Of a stretch of 5,675 nucleotides of DNA, positions 1-5,139 are shown piece after piece. Origin of the DNA: Alphaproteobacteria bacterium (lineage in GTDB: Bacteria; Pseudomonadota; Alphaproteobacteria; Micavibrionales; UBA2020). Within the stretch, counting starts at the first letter, position 1, and each line of letters opens with the position of its first letter. The stretch is from assembly GCA_029266795.1 (NCBI GenBank), contig JAQSWE010000182.1, positions 1 through 5,675 on the forward strand. Reading direction: 5' to 3'. Below the pieces are notes generated by a model that ran no database searches, had not been told where the DNA came from, and worked only from the letters and a program-made list of their open reading frames with translations. The position numbers were made by a program, and so were the translations under genes.

Positions 1-33
1 GCAGGTGAATTTTTTATGAAAGACCGCAGATGA
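1..33 (+). CDS. C-terminal tail of an upstream gene (partial)
   Basis: A frame open from the left edge reads AGEFFMKDRR and stops at TGA (31-33). That stop overlaps the ATG of the next gene as ATGA (30-33), a common sign of translational coupling inside an operon. The next gene has only a weak purine stretch (GAAAGA) before its start, which fits reinitiation by ribosomes ending here. Only ten codons are visible, so the product cannot be named. The frame could also be open by chance. Confidence 0.4.
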   Translation, partial: AGEFFMKDRR

Positions 34-362
34 ACAAGGATATCCGCCACCTCGAAAATATCGCCCAGCTGATGGACAATCGCTTTGCCATTCCCGGCAC
101 ATCCATCCGCTTTGGGCTTGATTCAATCTTCGGCCTTGTGCCGGGGATCGGGGATACAGGCACCATTCTTGTTACGCTTTACCTCACCACCCTCGCCCGC
201 AAGCACCGACTGCCGAAGAAGGTCATTGCCCAAATGTACCGCAATGCCGCCATCGACTGGGCGATCGGGCTTGTGCCGCTGGCGGGCGATATATTCGATA
301 TCGGATTCAAGGCAAATTTACGGAACGTCGCGCTATTGAAAGAACATATAAAGGGGCGCTAA
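30..362 (+). CDS. DUF4112 family small membrane protein
   Basis: The 110-residue protein matches the DUF4112 family, whose function is unknown. The family signature is clear and occurs as two related halves: D31-x3-GLVPGIGD42 and D76-x3-GLVPLAGD87-xx-D90, followed by a conserved-looking FKANLRN (93-99). Each half sits in a hydrophobic stretch (about 32-56 and 76-93), so the protein is probably embedded in or attached to the inner membrane, with a basic segment (57-71) between. There is no signal peptide. The start overlaps the stop of a preceding frame (ATGA), and the BLUF gene follows after 29 bases, so the three may be co-transcribed. The acidic residues in the repeated motif suggest a metal or polar site, but that is only a guess. 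The family call is firm; the role is unknown. Confidence 0.85.
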   Translation: MNKDIRHLENIAQLMDNRFAIPGTSIRFGLDSIFGLVPGIGDTGTILVTLYLTTLARKHRLPKKVIAQMYRNAAIDWAIGLVPLAGDIFDIGFKANLRNVALLKEHIKGR

Positions 363-391
363 ACTGGAATTAGAAGCAGGAGCCAATCAGA

Positions 392-826
392 ATGTTAACG
401 ATTACTTACGTCAGTTCTGCGATGCGGCTTTTCAAGACTGACGAGCTTTATAAACTATTGGAGATTTCCCGGGACGCCAACCGCAAGCACGATATAACGG
501 GGATGCTGCTGTATAACGCGGGCACTTTCATGCAGTCGATCGAAGGCCCCGATGCCGCCGTGAACCAGCTCTACACAAATATCAGGAAAGACCCCACCCA
601 TCACATGGTGATGACGTTGATCGAGCAGCCCATCGAGCAACGTGCATTTCCAAATTGGAGCATGGGGTTCAACAACCTGACAGGCCGCGAAAGGCCGTCA
701 GTGGAAGGCTTCACGAATTTTTTGCAGGAATGGCAAAAGCGGGACGAGCTCATCAATAACGCATCGCATGCACACCGCCTACTCCACAAATTTCGCGAGA
801 ACCAATTGCGCGGCGGATACTTCTAG
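392..826 (+). CDS. Stand-alone BLUF-domain blue-light photoreceptor
   Basis: This 144-residue protein is a short BLUF protein (sensor of blue light using FAD). Residues 1-93 form the BLUF fold and carry the expected flavin-site residues: Tyr6, Asn30, Gln48, Trp89 and Met91. The Tyr-to-Gln spacing of 42 matches cyanobacterial PixD (Tyr8/Gln50 from memory). Family blocks DITGMLLY (34-41), FMQSIEGP (46-53) and FPNWSMGF (86-93) are intact. Light rearranges hydrogen bonds between Tyr, Gln and the flavin and changes the protein's shape. Residues 94-144 are polar and probably helical, as in PixD, with no GGDEF, EAL or cyclase domain, so output must be through a partner protein. It is probably cytoplasmic. 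The start is supported by AGGAG at 378-382, 9 bases upstream. It follows the DUF4112 gene by 29 bases; a functional link is unproven. Confidence 0.93.
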   Translation: MLTITYVSSAMRLFKTDELYKLLEISRDANRKHDITGMLLYNAGTFMQSIEGPDAAVNQLYTNIRKDPTHHMVMTLIEQPIEQRAFPNWSMGFNNLTGRERPSVEGFTNFLQEWQKRDELINNASHAHRLLHKFRENQLRGGYF

Positions 827-1278
827 CCGGGCTTGTTCGCGAAGAAGGCCTTGCGGCGCTCTTCCTCTGCGAAATGGAGTTTCTTGTCCGCATCTTCCTT
901 GATGATCCCCGCCAGACGCTGGTCTTCCTTGGTCGCGTATTCCGCGCGCATCTGTTCCTGCGTCGGGGGTGGTGCAGTGTTTGCATCAAGCAGCTTGCCG
1001 ACGATGCCGAGCAGCATGATGCCGGTCACGGCCTTGGTCAAATTGGAATTCGGATTTTTGGAGTAGACTTCCGCGCCGCCGCCGAGCGCCTGCATCATTG
1101 AATCGCCAGGACGCATCTGGGGCTGTCCCTTGCCCTCCATCGCGTTCAGCATGACGCCGGTCAGGATGCTGTCGCGCACGAGCGTCATGAGGCCGCTATT
1201 CTGTTTGCCGACAACCGAGGCGCTGGGGCCGACGGTCGAGGTGGCTGAATCTCCGGGGGTCATCGAAAGCGTACTCAT
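823..1278 (-). CDS. Hypothetical protein with an internal duplication
   Basis: I do not recognise this 151-residue protein. The N-terminus (1-28) is rich in Ser, Thr and Gly. Two hydrophobic, glycine-containing segments (about 30-47 and 80-97) follow, each preceded by an M-x-PGDS motif (6-11 and 55-60). A Pro-rich hinge (PPPT, 103-106) leads to a strongly charged, probably helical tail (107-151). The hydrophobic parts may be membrane-associated or amphipathic helices; there is no clear signal peptide. The start has AAGG 8 bases upstream, located just after the stop of the 92-codon gene. The gap between the two genes is 12 bases, so they are almost certainly co-translated. Its stop codon overlaps the BLUF stop on the other strand. 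Codon use looks normal for the window, and the frame is long with a proper start site, so it is likely a real gene. Confidence 0.75.
   Translation of the reverse strand: MSTLSMTPGDSATSTVGPSASVVGKQNSGLMTLVRDSILTGVMLNAMEGKGQPQMRPGDSMMQALGGGAEVYSKNPNSNLTKAVTGIMLLGIVGKLLDANTAPPPTQEQMRAEYATKEDQRLAGIIKEDADKKLHFAEEERRKAFFANKPG
988..1263 (-). repeat. Internal protein-level duplication in the 151-aa protein
   Basis: Residues 6-47 and 55-97 of the encoded protein align end to end with a single one-residue gap. Aligned identities by eye are M6/M55, PGDS 8-11/57-60, G17/G66, A20/A69, V22/V71, K25/K74, NS 27-28/77-78, L30/L80, V34/V84, L39/L89 and G41/G91, about 15 of 41. The repeat is not obvious at the DNA level, so an old duplication is likely. 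Confidence 0.55.
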
Positions 1279-1290
1279 GTTTAAAACCTT

Positions 1291-1569
1291 TTACGTCGCT
1301 GCAAATTGATAGGCGATATTCGTCAAATGCTTGGGCGGATTGTTCTGGTCCACCACCTCCAGCAGGCCAATTTCGTTTTTGTCGCGGAGCTTCTGACAGA
1401 TATAGGGGCTCAGGCCGCGCTCCGAAAACAACACATCCTGATCGGTCAGCAGGTCGACCTTGCTCGCGCCGACCTTAAACATGATGGGCACGTTTTTCGG
1501 CAATGGCCCGTTAATCACCATCACCACGTTGCCGGTCGCTCCGAAAATAATCACGCTTTCTGAAATCAT
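1291..1569 (-). CDS. Hypothetical 92-aa protein, first gene of a leftward pair
   Basis: This 92-residue protein is not recognised. It has no signal peptide or membrane segment. The N-terminal half alternates short hydrophobic runs (SVIIFG 5-10, VVMVING 15-21, VPIMFKVG 27-34) with Gly or Pro turns, which suggests a small beta-rich fold. Residues 54-66 (LSPYICQKLRDKN) look helical. The GATGN at 10-14 resembles a Rossmann loop, but the protein is too short and lacks the third Gly. The start is supported by AGGA (1576-1579 on the complement) 6 bases upstream and by a consensus -10 box further up. The 151-codon gene starts 12 bases after its stop, so the two form a small operon and may work together. 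It could be a structural or regulatory partner; nothing decides this. Confidence 0.72.
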   Translation of the reverse strand: MISESVIIFGATGNVVMVINGPLPKNVPIMFKVGASKVDLLTDQDVLFSERGLSPYICQKLRDKNEIGLLEVVDQNNPPKHLTNIAYQFAAT

Positions 1570-1586
1570 GAAATGTCCTGACCTAA

Positions 1587-1592
1587 ATTATA
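1587..1592 (-). promoter_or_regulatory. Candidate -10 box for the two-gene leftward operon
   Basis: The complement reads TATAAT, a perfect sigma-70 -10 hexamer, 17 bases before the ATG of the 92-codon gene. Transcription would start near 1580, leaving a short leader that still just includes the AGGA ribosome site. No good -35 hexamer lies 16-18 bases further upstream, so an activator may be needed or the match may be chance in an AT-rich gap. Confidence 0.4.
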
Positions 1593-1620
1593 TCATGAAT
1601 TCTATGGGAAAATGCTTAAA

Positions 1621-1656
1621 GGCGGGTTAAGCAGCTAAAAAGCCCCCTAACCCGCT
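1621..1656 (-). terminator. Possible terminator hairpin after the I42 inhibitor gene
   Basis: A perfect 8-bp inverted repeat, GCGGGTTA at 1622-1629 and TAACCCGC at 1648-1655, encloses an 18-base loop; a G-U pair could extend it at 1621/1656. It lies 30 bases past the stop of the leftward I42 gene and before the next promoter. On the minus strand the stem is followed by CTTTAAGCATTTT, only a broken T tract, and the loop is long, so this is a weak intrinsic terminator at best. It might also be a protein-binding site. Confidence 0.4.
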
Positions 1657-1684
1657 GGAATATCGCGAGGTTTCAGAAATAAGA

Positions 1685-1999
1685 TTACTTAACGCTGATC
1701 TTGAAAACAGCCTGTTTTGCAGGAGCGGAAGACTTCTCCCACGGGCGCTGCCACTTAGCTTCGATCTCGATCTCGCCGTCTTTTTCCGCGCGGAAAATCG
1801 TGCGCTCGACCGCACCGCCGCCGATGACCATTTTGCCGGGATTGGTCGGGATCGTTTCGCGACTGATGACTGTCGCATCGCCCGCCGTCACCTTGACGTC
1901 CCACATATAGCCGGTCGAGACGTTGCCATCGAGGTCGAGCATGAACAATTCGCCCTTTTTCACGGCAATAGCGTTGAATTTCTCGCTCAGTCTTTTCAT
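1685..1999 (-). CDS. Chagasin-like (I42) cysteine-protease inhibitor
   Basis: This 104-residue protein fits the chagasin/ICP family of inhibitors of papain-like (C1) cysteine proteases. All three protease-contacting loops of the family are visible: N26-VSTGY-M-W33 (L2 loop, family form NPTTGYxW), the glycine-rich G60-GGAV (L4 loop), and R85-P-W87 (L6 loop). The alternating hydrophobic pattern between them suits the Ig-like beta fold, and the length is typical for the core domain. The start has AAGGA 9 bases upstream (2009-2013 on the complement). The N-terminus MKRLSEKFNAIAVKKGELF has no hydrophobic signal segment, so it probably stays in the cytoplasm, unlike secreted bacterial homologues. 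It is divergent from glyQ across a 112-base gap and has a possible terminator behind it. No C1 protease is encoded in the window, so its target is unknown. Confidence 0.85.
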   Translation of the reverse strand: MKRLSEKFNAIAVKKGELFMLDLDGNVSTGYMWDVKVTAGDATVISRETIPTNPGKMVIGGGAVERTIFRAEKDGEIEIEAKWQRPWEKSSAPAKQAVFKISVK

Positions 2000-2055
2000 G
2001 CGAAAACGTCCTTTATTTTGAAAGATTTTAATAGGGATACAACATCACCAGCCCT

Positions 2056-2084
2056 TTGAAAACAGGCAATCCGCATGGTAGGCT
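2056..2084 (+). promoter_or_regulatory. Candidate sigma-70-type promoter of glyQ-glyS-ppdK
   Basis: TTGAAA (2056-2061, five of six to TTGACA) and TAGGCT (2079-2084, keeping the T, A and final T of the -10 box) are 17 bases apart. Transcription would start near 2091, giving a leader of about 20 bases before the glyQ ATG. That leaves no room for a riboswitch or T-box. The surrounding gap (2000-2111) is shared with the divergent inhibitor gene, whose own promoter is unclear: TAAAAT lies on the complement of 2025-2030 but has no -35 partner. Confidence 0.45.
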
Positions 2085-2111
2085 TGCGCGTCAATTTTAG
2101 CGGGAAATACG

Positions 2112-3035
2112 ATGTCAAACGGCAAGCCACTTAGTTTTCAGAATCTCATCCTGACGCTGCACCAGTTCTGGTCGGATCAGGGCTGCCTTATCCTTCAGCC
2201 TTACGACATGGAGGTCGGCGCCGGTACCTTCCACCCCGCCACCACGCTGCGCGCGCTCGGCACCGAGCCGTGGAACGCCGCCTATGTGCAGCCTTCCCGC
2301 CGCCCGACCGATGGCCGCTATGGCGAAAACCCGAACCGGTTGCAACATTATTACCAGTATCAAGTCATCATGAAGCCGTCGCCGGAGAACATCCTCGAAT
2401 TGTATCTGGAGAGTCTCAAGAAAATCGGCATCGATTCAAAATACCACGACATCCGCTTTGTCGAGGACGACTGGGAAAGCCCGACGCTGGGCGCCTGGGG
2501 CCTCGGCTGGGAAGTCTGGTGCGACGGCATGGAGGTGACGCAGTTCACTTACTTCCAGCAGGTCGGCGGCATCGAATGCAATCCTGTCTCGGCGGAAATC
2601 ACTTACGGCCTCGAACGCCTCGCAATGTACATCCAGAACGTGAACAATGTGTACGATCTGGATTTTAACGGGCGCGGCGTGAAATACGGCGACGTGTTCC
2701 TGCGCGCGGAGCAGGAATATTCGGCACATAACTTTGAATTCGCCAATACCGATAAACTGATGCAGCATTTCAAGGACGCGGAAGCAGAATGCAAATCGCT
2801 GCTGAACGTTCAATCGACGCATCCGTCGAACAACGGACGCAAGGGCTTGGCCCTCCCCGCCTACGATCAATGCCTGAAGGCCAGCCACCTGTTCAACCTG
2901 ATGGATGCGCGCGGCGTTATTTCGGTCGTGGAGCGTCAGGCCTATATCGGCCGCGTCCGCGAATTGGCGAAAGGCTGCTGCGAAGCATGGCTCGGCGTTT
3001 ATGGCGACGAGCAAGCGAAGAAGGAGGCTGCATAA
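2112..3035 (+). CDS. glyQ: Glycyl-tRNA synthetase alpha subunit
   Basis: GlyQ is the catalytic subunit of the bacterial-type glycyl-tRNA synthetase, a class II enzyme that joins glycine to tRNA-Gly using ATP in the cytoplasm, working as a complex with GlyS. At 307 residues it matches the usual length (about 300). Recognisable blocks are the N-terminal LHQFWSDQGCLILQPYD (14-30), class II motif 2 around QPSRRPTDGRYGENPNR (60-76) with its ATP-contacting arginines, and motif 3 EITYGLERLAMY (162-173). The C-terminal third (from about 210) is helical and ends in the family's RVRELAKGCCEAWLG block. A GGGAA (2102-2106) serves as a modest ribosome site. The MSNGKPLSFQNLIL start suits the family. It is the first gene of a glyQ-glyS-ppdK operon; glyS begins 1 base after its stop. 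No damage or missing motif is seen. Confidence 0.98.
   Translation: MSNGKPLSFQNLILTLHQFWSDQGCLILQPYDMEVGAGTFHPATTLRALGTEPWNAAYVQPSRRPTDGRYGENPNRLQHYYQYQVIMKPSPENILELYLESLKKIGIDSKYHDIRFVEDDWESPTLGAWGLGWEVWCDGMEVTQFTYFQQVGGIECNPVSAEITYGLERLAMYIQNVNNVYDLDFNGRGVKYGDVFLRAEQEYSAHNFEFANTDKLMQHFKDAEAECKSLLNVQSTHPSNNGRKGLALPAYDQCLKASHLFNLMDARGVISVVERQAYIGRVRELAKGCCEAWLGVYGDEQAKKEAA
3021..3027 (+). promoter_or_regulatory. Strong Shine-Dalgarno site that sets the glyS start
   Basis: AAGGAGG lies inside the last codons of glyQ, 9 bases before the ATG at 3037. It is the best ribosome site in the window and selects this start over the in-frame ATG at 2905. It should keep GlyS synthesis high and near that of GlyQ, with which it pairs. 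Confidence 0.85.
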
Positions 3036-3036
3036 C

Positions 3037-5133
3037 ATGGCCGAATTTCTCCTCGAACTTTTCTCTGAAGAAATCCCTGCGCGTATGCAGGTGAAAGCGG
3101 CGGACGACCTGAAAGACCTCATCACCAAGGGCCTGACCGACAAGGGCCTGACCTTCACGAAGGCCGAGGCACATTCGACGCCGCGCCGCGTGACGATCGT
3201 GGTCGATGGGCTGCCGCTGGAAAACAATCCTGCGCCCATCGACAAAAAAGGCCCCAGCATCACCTCGCCGCAGCAGGCGCTTGACGGGTTTCTGAAATCC
3301 ATCGGGCAGACGAATTTTGATAAATGCGTGAAGGAAGAAACGCCGAAAGGTACTTTCTGGTTCTACCGCGAAGCCGTGAAAGGACAGCCAACCGATAAAG
3401 TCCTGACCACGATCATCGAAGACGCGCTGAACAAAATTGTCTGGCCGAAATCGATGCGCTGGAAATCCAGCACGCGCCAATGGGTGCGCCCGCTGCATAG
3501 CATTATCGCGCTGTTCGACGCGAAACCTGTCGCGGTTGATTTCGCGCTCGGCGGCGGAGAGAAATCCGTGATTGCCGGCAAATCGACGCAAGGCCACCGT
3601 TTCCTATCAAGCGGCAAAATCGAAGTCTCTAACTTCGCCGATTACCGCGAGAAGCTGAAAAAAGCCCATGTACTGCTGTCGCGCGAGGAGCGCAAAGACA
3701 TCATCTCGAAACAGTCGCAGGAACTGGCGAACAAGGCCGGCTTGAAAATCCGAGAGGATGAAGCGCTGTTCGAGGAAATCGTCGGGCTGGTCGAATGGCC
3801 GGTGCCGCTGGTGGGTGAATTCGAGAAAGAATATCTGGATGTTCCGCAGGAAGTTCTGATTTCCACCATGCGCGGCAACCAAAAATATATCGCGCTGCTG
3901 GATGCAACCGGCAAGCTGTCGAACAAATTCATCGTCGTCGCCAACATGATCACCGAAGACGGCGGCAAGCAGGTCGTGGCGGGCAACGAGAAAGTCCTGC
4001 GCGCGCGTTTGTCCGATGCCAAATTCTTCTGGGATCAGGACCGCCGCCAAAAACTGGAAAGCCGCCTGCCCGCGCTGGAGCAGATTCCCTTCCACCATAA
4101 ACTCGGCACCGTGCGTGACCGCGTCTCCCGACTGCATTCGCTGGCGCAGGAAATCGCAGAACTGCTGGGCTATGATGGCAAGGCTGCCGCCCGCGCGGCT
4201 GAACTCTGCAAGGCCGATTTGACGTCTGGCGTTGTTTACCAGTTCCCCGAGGTGCAGGGCACCATGGGCCGCTATTACGCGTTGCATGACAAAGAAAAAC
4301 CCGAAATCGCGCAGGCGATTGCCGAGCATTACAAGCCCGTCGGCGCGAATGATACCTGCCCCACCGCTCCCGTTTCCATCGCGGTTGCGCTGGCCGATAA
4401 ACTGGATGCGTTGGTCGGGTTCTTCGCCATCGATGAAAAGCCGACGGGTTCGAAAGACCCCTTCGCGCTGCGCCGCGCCGCGCTCGGCGTTATCCGCATC
4501 ATCCTTGAAAACAAGCTGCGCGTGTCGCTGTCGATGCTGTTCCAGAAGTCGTACCAGCTTTACGGCGGCAAGATCAAAAACCTGCGCCCTGAAGCAGATG
4601 TGACAAAAGACCTGACGCAGTTCTTCACCGAAAGGTTGAAGGTCGCGCTGAAGGACCAAGGCGTGCGCCACGACCTGATCGATGCGGTGTTTGCCGCGAA
4701 AGCCGATGACGACCTGACGCGTGTGGTTGCGCGCGTCAATGCCGTGCAGGATTTCGTGAAGACAGAAGACGGCGCGAATTTGCTGGCGGGTTACAAACGC
4801 GCCACCAATATCTTGCGCATCGAGGAAAAGAAGGATGGCACATCCTATTCCGGCAAGGACGTGAAGGAAGCGCTGCTGGCGGAGGAGCAGGAGAAGAACC
4901 TGTTCACCGCGCTGAACGCATCGGGCGGCAAGATCAAGTCCGACCTCGAGAAGGAAGACTACAAATCGGTCATGTCCGGCATGTCGGGCATTCGCAGCGC
5001 GGTCGACCAGTTCTTTGACAAAATATTGGTGAACGCGCCGGACGCGCAGTTACGCGCGAACCGCCTGTCGATGCTAGCCAGCATCGCCGGCACGATGAAC
5101 GAGGTCGCAGACTTTTCGAAACTAGAGGGGTAA
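3037..5133 (+). CDS. glyS: Glycyl-tRNA synthetase beta subunit
   Basis: GlyS is the tRNA-binding subunit of the two-subunit glycyl-tRNA synthetase. At 698 residues it matches the family (about 690). The N-terminus MAEFLLELFSEEIPARM is the standard GlyS opening. Conserved blocks follow: LVEWPVP (251-257), STMRGNQKY (276-284), KFFWDQD (329-335), HKLGTVRDR (354-362), the HD-like region with KADL and QGTMGRYYALHDKE (about 400-420), and GSKDPFALRRAALGVIRII (471-489). The last 120 residues are the helical DALR-type anticodon-binding domain, with the usual ending LRANRLSMLASI and ADFSKLEG. A frame open from 2905 would add 44 residues, but these overlap glyQ in another frame and are unlike GlyS. It starts 1 base after the glyQ stop and ends 6 bases before ppdK, so the three genes are one operon. 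Confidence 0.98.
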   Translation: MAEFLLELFSEEIPARMQVKAADDLKDLITKGLTDKGLTFTKAEAHSTPRRVTIVVDGLPLENNPAPIDKKGPSITSPQQALDGFLKSIGQTNFDKCVKEETPKGTFWFYREAVKGQPTDKVLTTIIEDALNKIVWPKSMRWKSSTRQWVRPLHSIIALFDAKPVAVDFALGGGEKSVIAGKSTQGHRFLSSGKIEVSNFADYREKLKKAHVLLSREERKDIISKQSQELANKAGLKIREDEALFEEIVGLVEWPVPLVGEFEKEYLDVPQEVLISTMRGNQKYIALLDATGKLSNKFIVVANMITEDGGKQVVAGNEKVLRARLSDAKFFWDQDRRQKLESRLPALEQIPFHHKLGTVRDRVSRLHSLAQEIAELLGYDGKAAARAAELCKADLTSGVVYQFPEVQGTMGRYYALHDKEKPEIAQAIAEHYKPVGANDTCPTAPVSIAVALADKLDALVGFFAIDEKPTGSKDPFALRRAALGVIRIILENKLRVSLSMLFQKSYQLYGGKIKNLRPEADVTKDLTQFFTERLKVALKDQGVRHDLIDAVFAAKADDDLTRVVARVNAVQDFVKTEDGANLLAGYKRATNILRIEEKKDGTSYSGKDVKEALLAEEQEKNLFTALNASGGKIKSDLEKEDYKSVMSGMSGIRSAVDQFFDKILVNAPDAQLRANRLSMLASIAGTMNEVADFSKLEG

Positions 5134-5139
5134 TATTTG

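Noticed and set aside
833..1101. Rightward open frames opposite the 151-codon gene
   Set aside because: They have no proper ribosome site and lie opposite a gene with a good start, operon spacing and an internal repeat at the protein level.
1291..1569. NAD(P)-binding Rossmann protein suggested by GATGN at residues 10-14
   Set aside because: The protein is only 92 residues, the motif lacks the expected third glycine, and the rest does not follow a Rossmann pattern.
2000..2111. A T-box or glycine riboswitch controlling glyQ-glyS
   Set aside because: The likely leader is about 20 bases and even the whole gap is 112 bases, with no T-box sequence or stable multi-stem fold seen.
2905..3036. An upstream in-frame start that would lengthen GlyS by 44 residues
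   Set aside because: The extra residues overlap glyQ in another frame and are unlike GlyS; the ATG at 3037 has a strong AAGGAGG site and gives the standard N-terminus.
2436..3302. A 288-codon open frame on the minus strand across the glyQ-glyS junction
   Set aside because: Antisense to two well-supported genes, with low-complexity composition and no family resemblance.
3607..4671. A 354-codon open frame on the minus strand inside glyS
   Set aside because: It lies wholly opposite a certain GlyS coding region, has no recognisable domain, is rich in Gln, Arg and Phe as expected from the complement of this codon usage, and has no operon context.
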